This document shows positions 27,845-37,725 of a stretch of 64,000 nucleotides of DNA, one piece after another (the stretch's first letter is position 1; every line of letters begins with the position of its first letter). Source of the DNA: Candidatus Vesicomyosocius okutanii (GTDB taxonomy: Bacteria > Pseudomonadota > Gammaproteobacteria > PS1 > Pseudothioglobaceae); NCBI RefSeq assembly GCF_000010405.1, contig NC_009465.1, positions 682,001-746,000 on the forward strand. The letters are read 5' to 3'. The notes beneath the pieces were generated by a model. It had not been told where the DNA came from, searched no databases, and worked only from the letters and a program-made list of their open reading frames with translations. A program made the position numbers and the translations under genes.

Positions 27845-28242
27845 CCCTTACAAAAACCGTATAAATACAAGCAATGATCGGTCAGTTGGTAACCATATTT
27901 ATTAGCAATATCATGCTGATGTTGCTCAATCACCTCATCAGAAAATTCGTCAATTTTACCACACTTAATGCATACTAGATGATCATGATGATCTACATTT
28001 GATAGCTCAAACACACTTTGACCGTTATCAAAGTTAAGTTTATTTACCATGCCTGCCTCTTCGAACTGGGTAAGTACTCTATAGATTGTCGCTACACCCA
28101 CTTCTGCACCTTGTATCATCAAAGTACGATAAATATCCTCGGCGCTCATATGATGATTATCACTAGTTTCTAAAATTTCCAAAATTTTTAACCTTGGTAG
28201 TGTAACTTTAAGCCCCGCACTTTTTAAATCCTGAGCATCCAT
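27835..28242 (-). CDS. fur: Ferric uptake regulator family protein
   Basis: 135-residue metal-dependent repressor. The N-terminus DLKSAGLKVTLPRLKILEIL and the recognition region VGVATIYRVLTQFEEAGM are typical of true Fur. The metal site has HHDHLVCIKCGKIDEF, and a second cysteine motif, FCKGC, closes the C-terminus. The usual fur-bamE divergent pair is kept (bamE starts at 28308). Coupling to a zinc-type permease leaves Zur as an alternative, but similarity favours Fur, and a Fur-like box precedes fbpC. Confidence 0.88.
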   Translation of the reverse strand: MDAQDLKSAGLKVTLPRLKILEILETSDNHHMSAEDIYRTLMIQGAEVGVATIYRVLTQFEEAGMVNKLNFDNGQSVFELSNVDHHDHLVCIKCGKIDEFSDEVIEQHQHDIANKYGYQLTDHCLYLYGFCKGCH

Positions 28243-28307
28243 ATCTAATATCCTTAATGTAAAATTAGTTAATAATTTTCAACTATTTTAAATTAAAAAA
28301 CCAGTAA

Positions 28308-28805
28308 ATGAACAAATTAACTTTGATTGCATTCTTATTTCTATTTCTATCTGCATGTTTACATAAGATACCAGGCGTATCATTACCAATATTGTATAAA
28401 AATGATATACATCAAGGTTCAATACTGGAAAGATTTAAAATTAATCAATTAAAATTAGGAATGTCAAAAGCTCAAGTACAAAATCTAATTGGTTCACCAA
28501 GTATTATTGATACATTTCATAATAACCAGTGGGATTATATTAATCACTCTACTTTATATAAAAAAGACGATATTCACTATCGCCTGATATTAAAGTTTAA
28601 TAATAACAATTTGATACATATCAATACCAGTGGTATTAACTCATTATCACAGTTAACTGATAAAGAAAGAAAAATAGAAAACAAACGTATTAGAGATAAA
28701 CAAGCATCAGAAAAAGCTAAAGTAGTAGTAAAGATTACTGAAGAAAAAGATTTGTCTAAAGCTAAAATATTAAAGAGTGATCCAAGCACACTATTCGTAA
28801 ATTAA
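28308..28805 (+). CDS. bamE: Outer membrane assembly lipoprotein BamE
   Basis: 165-residue lipoprotein of the BAM complex that inserts beta-barrels. The lipobox is in FLFLSACLH (Cys at about residue 17). The SmpA/OmlA fold is visible in KLGMSKAQVQNLIGSPSIID and NNQWDYIN. A charged tail of about 50 residues follows the conserved domain. It is divergent from fur with a 65-bp shared promoter region. Confidence 0.92.
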   Translation: MNKLTLIAFLFLFLSACLHKIPGVSLPILYKNDIHQGSILERFKINQLKLGMSKAQVQNLIGSPSIIDTFHNNQWDYINHSTLYKKDDIHYRLILKFNNNNLIHINTSGINSLSQLTDKERKIENKRIRDKQASEKAKVVVKITEEKDLSKAKILKSDPSTLFVN

Positions 28806-28872
28806 CCAATTAAATAAAAAATAATATCAATGATAAATAAGTTGTTAATACAAAAATATCTTGGTATGGATT

Positions 28873-29832
28873 CTAATAATTATCTACCTGTAAAAAGCCA
28901 ATTAAATTTTTAGATATTAACTTATCACTAATAGCCAATGCAATACCATTAATACTTGCTTCAGTTAATTGTTCTAATAGAGTCTTTTCTTTTTCAAATA
29001 AGACTCTTGAATCAATACCAATAATATGCTTAGCAACATAATTCGTATCTGCAATACCATCTATTAACCCTAATTTATTAGCATCTTGCCCTAGCCAAAT
29101 CAAACCTGTAAATAAATCTTTATGTTTTGATAACCTGTTACCTCTACCTGCTTTAACAGCATTAATAAAATTTTGATGCAATTTATCTAATACATGAATT
29201 TGAATGTGCGCTAATATTTTTTCATTTTCTGGAGAAAAAGAGTCTAACAATCCCTTATATTTTCCTGCGGTATAGAGCCGTCTTTTAATACCTAATTTTT
29301 TAATAGCATCAACTGCACCAAAACTAGACATAATAACACCAATACTACCAATAATTGAAGATTCATCTGCATATATTTCATCAGCAGCTGAAGCGATATA
29401 ATAACAACCTGAAGCGCAAACATCTTCAACCACCACGTAAAATTTTTTATCAAATTGTTTTTTTAAACGGATAATAGCCTTATAAATCCTACTAGATTGT
29501 ACAGGTGAACCACCTGGTGAATTGATTCTTAAAATAATAGCTTTTGCATTTTCTAACTTAAATGCACTATATAATAACTCAATAGTCTCATCAGCATCAA
29601 TTGAACCTGAACTTTGAATAGTACCACTTAGCACTACTTCAGCAACAAAAGGAGATTCTTTTTTAAGTGCTGTATTTAATACGCCATTTTCGCTAATACC
29701 TATATAATATATAAAAATAAAATAACCAACAAATAATATGCTAAATATAATACGCCAACGATATTTGGATTTATTTTGACGTACAAATTCTTGTGCAATA
29801 TCGGCTAGTTGTTCATCAGCAGTACGTTTCAT
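28873..29832 (-). CDS. sppA: Signal peptide peptidase SppA, short form
   Basis: Membrane-anchored serine protease (family S49) that clears cleaved signal peptides, 319 residues (single-domain type). One N-terminal helix lies at about residues 25-44. The catalytic Ser is in DVCASGCYYIASAAD and the general-base Lys in YTAGKYKGLLDSFSP. The substrate-binding stretch RINSPGGSP is intact. It is divergent from ccmA, with starts only 15 bp apart. Confidence 0.93.
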   Translation of the reverse strand: MKRTADEQLADIAQEFVRQNKSKYRWRIIFSILFVGYFIFIYYIGISENGVLNTALKKESPFVAEVVLSGTIQSSGSIDADETIELLYSAFKLENAKAIILRINSPGGSPVQSSRIYKAIIRLKKQFDKKFYVVVEDVCASGCYYIASAADEIYADESSIIGSIGVIMSSFGAVDAIKKLGIKRRLYTAGKYKGLLDSFSPENEKILAHIQIHVLDKLHQNFINAVKAGRGNRLSKHKDLFTGLIWLGQDANKLGLIDGIADTNYVAKHIIGIDSRVLFEKEKTLLEQLTEASINGIALAISDKLISKNLIGFLQVDNY

Positions 29833-29847
29833 ATATAATCTTCATTT

Positions 29848-30444
29848 ATGTTAAAAGTAGATAATCTTAGTTGCCAAAAAGGCTACAACCTTTTATTCAG
29901 CAATCTTTCTTTTAAAGTTAACTCAGGTGATATTTTACGCATTACTGGCACTAATGGTAGTGGTAAAACTTCACTTCTTAAGATTCTAGCCGGGCTTGAT
30001 ATTCAAGAACAAGGTAATGTTTTTTTAGACAATCATGCACTCAAGTCAGAAGCCTACCAACAAGAAATTTTTTATTTAGGTCACTTGTCAACACTTAGTG
30101 AAGAATTAAGCACTCTTGAGAATCTTGAATTTTTAACAAAACTTAATAAATCTACCAAACAAATACAATTAACTAAAGCATTAAGCAGTATCGGTTTAAA
30201 AGGTTATGAAAATGAATACTGCGACAAGCTTTCAGCAGGACAGAAACGACGCGTTATCCTAGCAGGATTATTCATTTCTAATGCAAAAATTTGGCTATTA
30301 GATGAGCCTTTTACTGCACTTGATACTGATGGTGTAACAATCATTGAGAGTAGAATTACAAAACACTGTAAACAAGGTGGATTATGCTTGTTTACTACAC
30401 ATCAAAATTCAGACCTCCTTAATCAAAAGGTGTTAGCACTATGA
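29848..30444 (+). CDS. ccmA: Cytochrome c biogenesis haem-export ATPase CcmA
   Basis: 198-residue ATPase of the CcmABCD system that frees holo-CcmE for haem delivery. Walker A is GTNGSGKTS, signature LSAGQKRRV, and Walker B IWLLDEPFTALD. It overlaps ccmB by 4 bp. The system would mature the di-haem cytochrome at 10038-11405 and respiratory cytochromes. Confidence 0.95.
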   Translation: MLKVDNLSCQKGYNLLFSNLSFKVNSGDILRITGTNGSGKTSLLKILAGLDIQEQGNVFLDNHALKSEAYQQEIFYLGHLSTLSEELSTLENLEFLTKLNKSTKQIQLTKALSSIGLKGYENEYCDKLSAGQKRRVILAGLFISNAKIWLLDEPFTALDTDGVTIIESRITKHCKQGGLCLFTTHQNSDLLNQKVLAL

Positions 30445-31106
30445 ATATTTACCTACAAGCTTTAAAACGTGACTTGCGTATTGCTATTCGCAATCCTTCT
30501 AGTATACTAAACCCTCTGTTATTTTTTATAATATCGGTATCATTATTTCCCTTAGCTATTAGCTCTGAAGCTACCATACTCTCCCCAATTGGGTCAGGCA
30601 TTATCTGGGTTACTTCAATGCTCTCAATGCTACTTTCGCTTAATGCTTTATTTCATCATGATTTTGAAAATGGTGTTTTAGAACAAATGGTGATTTCTCA
30701 CCATTCACTACCTTTACTTATTCTATCAAAAATTACCGCTCATTGGATTTTGACTGGTATTCCTATTATTCTACTATCTCCTTTATTTGGATTATTTTTA
30801 TTTCTTGATAATAATGGTCTTTATGTATTAATGATAACACTATTATTAGCCACGCCAAGTTTAAGTCTTATTGGAGCTATTGGGGCTTCACTTATTGTTG
30901 GTATAAAAAATTCTGGCATGTTATTATCTTTGCTGATACTGCCTCTGTATATTCCTATTCTTATTTTTGCTTCAAGTGCTGTCTCTCAAGCACAATTTGG
31001 TTTAGGAATTACAGGTCAATTGTATTTTTTAGCTACTGTTCTCATAGTGAGTTTAATGAGTGCGCCATTTATTAGTGGTATTGCTTTAAAGATAAGCCTA
31101 GAATAA
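30441..31106 (+). CDS. ccmB: Cytochrome c biogenesis membrane protein CcmB
   Basis: 221-residue, six-helix permease partner of CcmA. The N-terminus ALKRDLRIAIRNPSSILNPL is typical. It overlaps ccmA. The following ccmC-ccmD-ccmE genes of most operons are not here; metK follows instead, so the ccm locus is split. Confidence 0.94.
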   Translation: MNIYLQALKRDLRIAIRNPSSILNPLLFFIISVSLFPLAISSEATILSPIGSGIIWVTSMLSMLLSLNALFHHDFENGVLEQMVISHHSLPLLILSKITAHWILTGIPIILLSPLFGLFLFLDNNGLYVLMITLLLATPSLSLIGAIGASLIVGIKNSGMLLSLLILPLYIPILIFASSAVSQAQFGLGITGQLYFLATVLIVSLMSAPFISGIALKISLE

Positions 31107-31117
31107 TCAATTAATTG

Positions 31118-31126
31118 TGCTATAAT
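31118..31126 (+). promoter_or_regulatory. Extended -10 promoter of the metK leader
   Basis: TGCTATAAT forms an extended -10 (TGn plus perfect TATAAT). The -35 region is poor, as is common for this class. Transcription would start near 31133, giving a leader of about 127 nt before metK. Confidence 0.55.
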
Positions 31127-31132
31127 TTTAAC

Positions 31133-31238
31133 TATACGCTGATTTGTCCCGATTGCTAGCGTTGCTACCAAAATAGGAAGCTAAAACAAGCTAAAGTAGG
31201 TGTTCTTCTTTATTAGAAACCCGCTTTAAGGGTTTTTA
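31133..31238 (+). ncRNA. Structured metK leader with terminator-like hairpin (candidate attenuator)
   Basis: The leader is more GC-rich than the other spacers. An outer helix CGCT (31137-31140) to AGCG (31158-31161) can form, followed by AGCGTTGCTACC, which recalls the SAH-riboswitch core (AGCGCUGCRACC). At its end a stem AAACCC (31217-31222), loop GCTTTAA and GGGTTT (31230-31235), with Ts to 31237, looks like an intrinsic terminator 22 bp before metK. Because the mRNA serves metK-ahcY, control by S-adenosyl-methionine or S-adenosyl-homocysteine is plausible. I do not claim a known riboswitch class. Confidence 0.5.
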
Positions 31239-31259
31239 TGTTTTATATAGGAGAAAAAA

Positions 31260-32393
31260 ATGATATTCACTTCTGAATCTGTATCCGCTGGTCACCCTGA
31301 TAAGATTTGTGATCAAATTTCTGATGCTATCTTAGATGCAGCATTAACACAAGATAAAAACTCACGTGTTGCTGTTGAAACATTAGTTAAAGGTAATCAT
31401 GTCGTACTAGCTGGAGAAATTACCACAGGTGCCAATATTGATTATGAAAAAATTGTGCGCAATACTATTATTGATATTGGTTATGATAAACAAGAATACG
31501 GTTTTAACGGTAACACTTGCAACATTACCAATTTACTCGGCGAACAATCTCAAGACATTGCTATAGGTGTTAATGAATCATCTAATCACGAACAAGGAGC
31601 AGGCGACCAAGGTTTAATGTTTGGTTATGCTTGTAATGCAACTGATACATTAATGCCAGCCCCTATTTTATACGCACACCTTTTGGTTGCGCGTCAAGCA
31701 AAACTAATGAAAGATGGTGTATTACCTTGGTTACGACCAGATGCAAAATCTCAAGTATCCATGATTTATAACGGTCATAAAATCGTGGGTATTGATGCCG
31801 TTGTTTTATCAACCCAACATGATAATGATATTTCACTTACAGATTTACGAAAAGTTATCTTAGAAAAAATAATAAAGCCTGTACTACCTAGTAAATGGCT
31901 AAGTAATAAAACTCAGTATCACATCAACTCAACAGGTCATTTTGTCATTGGTGGTCCGGTAGGTGATGCAGGCCTAACAGGCCGTAAAATTATTGTCGAT
32001 ACTTATGGGGGCATGGCCAGACATGGTGGCGGTGCATTTTCTGGTAAAGACCCATCAAAAGTTGACCGTTCTACAGCATATGCAACACGTTATATAGCTA
32101 AAAATATTGTTGCTGCTGGTTTAGCTGATAGATGTGAGATTCAAGTCTCTTATGCTATTGGTGTAGCAGAACCTATATCAATTAATGTAGAAACCTTTGG
32201 TACAGGAAAAATCAATAATCAAGCAATTGAACATTTAATACATAAACACTTTGATTTACGTCCTAAAGGCTTAATTGAAATGCTTGATCTTAAACGCCCT
32301 ATCTATCAACAAACTGCTAGTTATGGCCACTTTGGACGTACAGAAAATGACATTAGTTGGGAAAAAACTGATCGCGCTCACTTACTAAGATAA
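31260..32393 (+). CDS. metK: S-adenosylmethionine synthetase
   Basis: Makes SAM from methionine and ATP. Signature motifs are all present: [19 protein letters not shown] (residues 4-22), [12 protein letters not shown] and [19 protein letters not shown]-like (here STAY). The 377 residues are near the family's 380. A GGAG ribosome site precedes the ATG. It is followed after 24 bp by ahcY, so SAM production and by-product removal are linked. Confidence 0.98.
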   Translation: MIFTSESVSAGHPDKICDQISDAILDAALTQDKNSRVAVETLVKGNHVVLAGEITTGANIDYEKIVRNTIIDIGYDKQEYGFNGNTCNITNLLGEQSQDIAIGVNESSNHEQGAGDQGLMFGYACNATDTLMPAPILYAHLLVARQAKLMKDGVLPWLRPDAKSQVSMIYNGHKIVGIDAVVLSTQHDNDISLTDLRKVILEKIIKPVLPSKWLSNKTQYHINSTGHFVIGGPVGDAGLTGRKIIVDTYGGMARHGGGAFSGKDPSKVDRSTAYATRYIAKNIVAAGLADRCEIQVSYAIGVAEPISINVETFGTGKINNQAIEHLIHKHFDLRPKGLIEMLDLKRPIYQQTASYGHFGRTENDISWEKTDRAHLLR

Positions 32394-32417
32394 ATCATTA
32401 TTGGTATAATAATCAAA

Positions 32418-33788
32418 GTGAATAACCCAACCTTAAACAATAAAGATTATAAAGTCGCTGACATGAAACTGGCCGATTATGGTCGTAAAGAAATAGAGCT
32501 TGCAGAAGCGGAAATGCCGACACTTATGGCACTTCGAGAAAAATATAAAAGCAAACAACCTTTAAAAAATGCCAAAATTCTTGGCTGTATCCACATGACT
32601 ATTCAAACCGCTGTTTTAATTGAAACACTGATCGATTTAGGTTCACAAGTACGTTGGTCAAGTTGCAACATTTTCTCTACTCAAGACCACGCTGCTAGTG
32701 CTATGGTAGCAGCTAACATCCCAATCTTTGCCTGGAAAGGTGAAACTGAAGAGGAATTTTTATGGTGTATTGAACAAACTATTTTAAAAAATGGTAAACC
32801 TTGGGCAGCTAATATGGTACTTGATGATGGTGGTGATCTAACCCAAATATTACACGAGAAATATCCAGAGATGTTAGCTAACATTCACGGTATTTCTGAG
32901 GAAACCACAACAGGTGTCCATCGCTTATTAGAAATGATGAAAGAAGGTTCACTTAAAGTCCCTGCTATTAATGTAAACGACTCAGTGACTAAATCAAAAA
33001 ATGACAATAAATATGGTTGTCGCCACTCTCTAAATGATGCTATTAAGCGTAGTACTGATATGCTCATGTCAGGCAAAAAAGTACTAGTAATTGGATATGG
33101 CGATGTTGGTAAGGGCTCTGCACAAAGCCTACGTCAAGAAAACATGATTGTTAAAATCAGTGAAATTGACCCAATTTGTGCAATGCAAGCTTGTATGGAT
33201 GGTTTTGAAATTATTTCTCCTTATATCAACGGCATCAATACAGGTCTAATTGATAACATTAATAAAGATCTGCTAAATACAACTGATTTAATCGTCACTG
33301 CTACAGGTAATATTAATGTTTGTGACAATACTATGCTACAAACTCTTAAACCAGGGGCAGTGGTTTGCAATATTGGACATTTTGATAATGAAATTGACAC
33401 TCAATATATGCGTGATAATTGGCGTTGGGATGAGATCAAACCTCAAGTTCATCGTATTTTTAGAACAGACAATAAAAATGACTATTTAATTTTATTGTCT
33501 GAAGGACGTTTAGTAAATTTAGGCAATGCAACAGGCCATCCAAGCCGCATCATGGATGGCTCCTTTGCCAATCAAGTCTTGGCACAAATTCACTTGTTTA
33601 ATGCAAAATTTGCCGATAATGGGGGTAATATTTATGTTAAAGTTCTTCCTAAAAAACTAGATGAAGAGGTAGCTGCAGGTATGGTGTATGGTTTTAATGG
33701 CGTACTTACTATACTGACAACTAATCAAGCTAATTACATCAATGTCCCAAAAAATGGCCCATTCAAGCCTGAGAATTATAAGTATTAA
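32418..33788 (+). CDS. ahcY: S-adenosylhomocysteine hydrolase
   Basis: Splits SAH into adenosine and homocysteine, restoring the methyl cycle. 456 residues, with the NAD site [14 protein letters not shown] and the C-terminal FKPENYKY. The start is a GTG at 32418. A TGGTATAAT extended -10 lies only 8-16 bp upstream, so an internal promoter could make a near-leaderless transcript besides read-through from metK. Conserved sequence begins at [17 protein letters not shown]. Confidence 0.97.
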   Translation: MNNPTLNNKDYKVADMKLADYGRKEIELAEAEMPTLMALREKYKSKQPLKNAKILGCIHMTIQTAVLIETLIDLGSQVRWSSCNIFSTQDHAASAMVAANIPIFAWKGETEEEFLWCIEQTILKNGKPWAANMVLDDGGDLTQILHEKYPEMLANIHGISEETTTGVHRLLEMMKEGSLKVPAINVNDSVTKSKNDNKYGCRHSLNDAIKRSTDMLMSGKKVLVIGYGDVGKGSAQSLRQENMIVKISEIDPICAMQACMDGFEIISPYINGINTGLIDNINKDLLNTTDLIVTATGNINVCDNTMLQTLKPGAVVCNIGHFDNEIDTQYMRDNWRWDEIKPQVHRIFRTDNKNDYLILLSEGRLVNLGNATGHPSRIMDGSFANQVLAQIHLFNAKFADNGGNIYVKVLPKKLDEEVAAGMVYGFNGVLTILTTNQANYINVPKNGPFKPENYKY

Positions 33789-33879
33789 GGCCATATAAAG
33801 TGTTTTAAAAAAATACTCTGGTACAAGATTTTTATAATAATTTTACGGTAAAATTTTTTGTTATTTTTACTGAATTAAT

Positions 33880-34803
33880 ATGTTAATTTCAAATTTAGAT
33901 ACTTGTGTTTCATTCCAGAATTTAATCTTAAAACTACAAACTTTTTGGAGCTCAAAAGGATGTGTTCTATTGCAACCTTTTGATATGGAAATGGGTGCTG
34001 GAACCTTTCACCCTGCTACATTTCTAAGAGCTATTGGTCCTGAACCTTGGAAAGCAGCTTATGTACAACCCTCCCGTCGCCCTACCGATGGTCGCTATGG
34101 AAAAAATCCAAATCGATTACAACATTATTATCAATTTCAAGTATTACTCAAACCATCACCAATAAATATTCAAGATTTATATTTAGAATCTTTAGCTAGA
34201 ATTAATATTGATTTAACTAAGCATGATATACGTTTTATAGAAGACAACTGGGAATCACCAACTTTAGGAGCTTGGGGTTTGGGCTGGGAAGTTTGGTTAA
34301 ACGGCATGGAAATTTCTCAATTTACCTACTTCCAACAAGTTGGCGGCTTAACTTGTAAACCTGTATCAGGAGAACTTACTTACGGATTAGAACGTTTATC
34401 TATGTACCTACAAGGTGTTGATAGTGTATTTGATTTGATTTGGGTTGAGGGGATTAGTTACTCTGATGTGTTTCATCAAAATGAAATTGAACAATCACAA
34501 TATAACTTTGAGATTGCTAATACCGAAGTATTATTTAGGCAATTCGACGAAGCAGAAACTATGCATAAAAAACTAATTGAGAGATTATTGCCCTATCCTG
34601 CTCATGAGCAAGTTATTAAGGCTTCACATTTATTTAATTTACTTGATGCACGTCATGCTATTAGCGTAACAGATCGCGCACGGTTTATTCGTAAAGTACG
34701 TGCTATGAGTCAAAAAGTAGCACAAACTTATTACGACTCACGCAAAGCTTTAGACTTTCCAATGCTTAAACAACCCACAAAAGTCAAGCCAAGTAAGAAA
34801 TAA
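33880..34803 (+). CDS. glyQ: Glycyl-tRNA synthetase, alpha subunit
   Basis: Catalytic alpha chain of bacterial GlyRS, 307 residues. Class II motifs include the N-terminal [20 protein letters not shown] and [17 protein letters not shown]. It requires GlyS (17148-19181), which lies 15 kb away on the other strand. It is followed 1 bp later by yqaA. Confidence 0.97.
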   Translation: MLISNLDTCVSFQNLILKLQTFWSSKGCVLLQPFDMEMGAGTFHPATFLRAIGPEPWKAAYVQPSRRPTDGRYGKNPNRLQHYYQFQVLLKPSPINIQDLYLESLARINIDLTKHDIRFIEDNWESPTLGAWGLGWEVWLNGMEISQFTYFQQVGGLTCKPVSGELTYGLERLSMYLQGVDSVFDLIWVEGISYSDVFHQNEIEQSQYNFEIANTEVLFRQFDEAETMHKKLIERLLPYPAHEQVIKASHLFNLLDARHAISVTDRARFIRKVRAMSQKVAQTYYDSRKALDFPMLKQPTKVKPSKK

Positions 34804-34804
34804 C

Positions 34805-35377
34805 ATGAATATATTTTCCAAAATTTATTTAAGGATTCTTAACTGGGTTGAAAGCAAATATACCATTTATTACTTATCAGTAGTTAGTTTTTTAGAGTCT
34901 AGTATTTTACCTTACCCGCCACCTGATATAATACTAGTACCCATGACACTCAAACACCCTGAAAAAGCGTACTATTTTGCTTTTATTTGTACTATTTTTT
35001 CAGTATTCGGCGGCTTAACCGGATACTTTCTAGGTGAAGTATTATTACAATTTTTGCTGAATTTTGAACTTATCAAACCAGAATCAGTCACATATATAAA
35101 AACATCTTTTAATACTTATGGTATTTGGGTAGTTGGTATTGTAGCATTTAGCCCCATTCCTTATAAATTAGCTACCATTACTGCTGGAACTATGTCCATA
35201 GCATTATTACCATTTATTATTATTTCACTCATTGCACGTGCAACTAGATATTATCTAGTTGTTTCACTAATCAAAGCTTATGGTCAACAATATGATCAGT
35301 GGCTAAAAAAATATATCAATCATTTAGGCTATATTATAATTATAGTTATTGCACTAGGTGCTTGGTATGCCAGTTAA
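34805..35377 (+). CDS. yqaA: YqaA/DedA-superfamily membrane protein
   Basis: 190-residue membrane protein of the VTT (DedA/YqaA) superfamily, with four to five helices. Typical sequence includes FLESSILPYPPPDIILVPM near the N-terminus and the glycine-rich GGLTGYFLGEVL. Relatives are linked to membrane lipid handling, but no reaction is assigned. It overlaps the downstream NlpD-like gene by 11 bp. Confidence 0.85.
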   Translation: MNIFSKIYLRILNWVESKYTIYYLSVVSFLESSILPYPPPDIILVPMTLKHPEKAYYFAFICTIFSVFGGLTGYFLGEVLLQFLLNFELIKPESVTYIKTSFNTYGIWVVGIVAFSPIPYKLATITAGTMSIALLPFIIISLIARATRYYLVVSLIKAYGQQYDQWLKKYINHLGYIIIIVIALGAWYAS

Positions 35378-35843
35378 ATTTTTAGCTCTTGGACTAGGCT
35401 TACTATTAATAACAAGTTGTTTTTATTCTCAACAAGAAGTTATTATTATTGAAAAGTCTACCAATCTACAAAACATTAAAAAGATAAGCAAAAAAATCAA
35501 CAAATGGTCTATGCCAGTTGAAGGCAATATAAGAAAAACCTTCTCAATAAAAAATAAACATTTAGGATTAACTTTTGATACCAACACTGGAAAAAATGTA
35601 CGCACTATTCGTAATGGTGAGGTAGTCTATGCTGGTAATAAAATAAAAAATCACGGAAAAATGATTATTATTCGTCACCCATTTGGGTTTTACAGCTCAT
35701 ATACACAAAACAAGACCTTAATGGTGAAGAATGGGGATTTTGTTAACAAAGGACAAATAATCGCCATTACCAGTAAAGTTCCATTTTACTTTGAAATGAA
35801 AAAGTTTCAACAACCAATTAACCCACTAAAGTATCTAAAATAA
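35367..35843 (+). CDS. NlpD-like lipoprotein with non-catalytic LytM (M23) domain
   Basis: 159-residue lipoprotein from the ATG at 35367 (a GTG three codons earlier is possible). The lipobox is LLITSC, with Cys near residue 17. The rest is a LytM domain: WSMPVEGNIRKTF, GLTFDTNTGKNVRTIRNGEV, and INPLKYL at the end. The zinc-binding HxGxD is NKHLGLTFD and the HxH is FYFEM, so the metal ligands are missing. This matches NlpD and EnvC, which activate amidases rather than cut peptidoglycan. It is shorter than E. coli NlpD and has no LysM domain. Confidence 0.75.
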   Translation: MPVKFLALGLGLLLITSCFYSQQEVIIIEKSTNLQNIKKISKKINKWSMPVEGNIRKTFSIKNKHLGLTFDTNTGKNVRTIRNGEVVYAGNKIKNHGKMIIIRHPFGFYSSYTQNKTLMVKNGDFVNKGQIIAITSKVPFYFEMKKFQQPINPLKYLK

Positions 35844-35996
35844 TAAACTAAAATTCAATGAATGATTTTTTAAAAAACATAATATCTTATCAAAATATTA
35901 CTGAAATTATTCAAAATACAATACTGAAATTTATTATCCAATACAAACACTACAACTTCTCACTAAAGGATGCATATCTAAAATGCAAAATAACAA

Positions 35997-37325
35997 TTGA
36001 TAAATAAATTATACATTCGTACTTTTGGGTGTCAAATGAACGAATATGATTCTAATAAAATGGTTGATATACTTAAACATTCCCATGACCTAACACTAAC
36101 TGATGATGCAACTAGTGCTGACGTATTATTACTTAACACTTGTTCAATTCGTGAAAAAGCCCAAGATAAATTATTCCATCAGCTCGGTCGTTGGAGTAAA
36201 TTAAAAAACAAAAATCCTAATTTAATTATTGGGGTAGGCGGTTGCGTCGCTTCACAAGAAGGTGAATTAATCCTTAAGCGTACACCTTATGTGGATATTA
36301 TTTTTGGTCCACAAACCTTACATAGATTGCCAAATATGCTCAATGATGCACTCAATAATAAGAAAACTAGTATTGACATTTCATTTCCAGAAATTGAAAA
36401 GTTTGACCATCTACCAAAGCCAAGAACCAATTCTGTTACCGCTTTTGTTTCAATTATGGAAGGTTGTAGTAAATATTGTACATTTTGTATTGTACCTTAT
36501 ACACGCGGTGAAGAAATATCACGTCCATTTAATGATGTCATAAATGAAGTTAAAATCTTAGCCAGCCAAGGTGTTAGAGAGATTAACTTACTTGGACAAA
36601 ATGTCAATGCATATCAAGGTTCTATGAATGATGGAGAAGTTTCTGATCTGGCACTGTTAATTAATATTGTAGCAAAAATTAGTGGCATTAAACGTATTCG
36701 ATATACCACTTCACACCCAAATCAATTTAGCGATAGTTTAATAGAAGCTTACGCCGAAGTACCAGAATTGGTTTCACATTTACACTTACCTGTTCAAAGT
36801 GGATCTGATAAAATTCTTAGATTAATGAAACGTGGATATATGTCTATTGAATACAAATCAAAAATTAGAAAATTACGTAAAATTCGTCCAGATATCTCTA
36901 TATCAAGTGATTTTATTATCGGTTTTCCAGGTGAAAATGAGAAAGATTTTCTTGATACTATGATACTAATTGATGAAATTGGCTTTGATAAATCATTTAG
37001 CTTTATCTATTCCGTTCGACCTGGCACACCAGCTGCAAGTTATCCTGATGATATCGATATACAGGTTAAAAAACAGCGTCTAGCACTGATACAAAAAACA
37101 ATAAACAACAACACTGAACACATTTCTCAATTAATGATTGGTAGTATACAAAAAGTATTGGTGGAAAATATAACTAAAAAAGGAAATGAATTATTTGGAC
37201 GTACAGAAAATATGCGTAACACGCATTTTAAAGGTGATAAATCTCTAATTGGTCAAATTGTCAATGTAAAAATCACCAAAGGTCGTGGTAATTCTTTAAT
37301 GGGTGATTTACTAACTCAAATTTAG
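35997..37325 (+). CDS. miaB: tRNA-2-methylthio-N6-dimethylallyladenosine synthase MiaB
   Basis: Radical-SAM methylthiotransferase, 442 residues. It adds the 2-methylthio group to i6A37, the product of MiaA (52693-53610). The N-terminal cluster cysteines are in [23 protein letters not shown] and GVGGCVA. The radical-SAM CxxxCxxC is [13 protein letters not shown] domain closes the C-terminus. The start is a TTG with no good ribosome site. No ATG fits before the first cluster cysteine. Confidence 0.94.
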   Translation: MINKLYIRTFGCQMNEYDSNKMVDILKHSHDLTLTDDATSADVLLLNTCSIREKAQDKLFHQLGRWSKLKNKNPNLIIGVGGCVASQEGELILKRTPYVDIIFGPQTLHRLPNMLNDALNNKKTSIDISFPEIEKFDHLPKPRTNSVTAFVSIMEGCSKYCTFCIVPYTRGEEISRPFNDVINEVKILASQGVREINLLGQNVNAYQGSMNDGEVSDLALLINIVAKISGIKRIRYTTSHPNQFSDSLIEAYAEVPELVSHLHLPVQSGSDKILRLMKRGYMSIEYKSKIRKLRKIRPDISISSDFIIGFPGENEKDFLDTMILIDEIGFDKSFSFIYSVRPGTPAASYPDDIDIQVKKQRLALIQKTINNNTEHISQLMIGSIQKVLVENITKKGNELFGRTENMRNTHFKGDKSLIGQIVNVKITKGRGNSLMGDLLTQI

Positions 37326-37725
37326 ATCGGTTTCAAAAAAAATAAGACTTTCCAAATCTTTTCCCTGTAATCATGATTATGTTGGCAACTTAATATATTT
37401 TACTAAGTAAGTATAAGGCAAAAAATAATTTTTTCCTTGAGAATTATTTTTATCTTGCTTTTGTAAATTAAGATGACAAATTATGGTTAATTTACCAATA
37501 AACCTCATATCTCTCTATTATAAAGAATCAATAATAAACGGCTTTGTCTCTAAAATGCATCATAACAATATTTTATGTACTAATATTTATCTTTCAGTAA
37601 TTATTGCTCGACATAATGACTTTGTCATTTAACAATACTTAACTTTAACTATACAATCAATAGAGTTTTACACAAACCATTAATAAGAATAATTAATAAT
37701 AAACTAATGCTGAGGGCTTTATTTT
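37326..37725. other. Spacer between miaB and the Sco gene
   Basis: A 400-bp AT-rich stretch between converging genes. Repeats of AATAATTTTT and GAATTATTTTT near 37420-37450 could pair. I see no intact or identifiable decayed gene; ybeZ and ybeY, which often follow miaB, are not recognisable. Confidence 0.4.

Noticed and set aside
31157-31200. A definite SAH riboswitch call for the metK leader
   Set aside because: Only a core-like string matches; the expected closing helix could not be built by eye, so I report just a structured leader.
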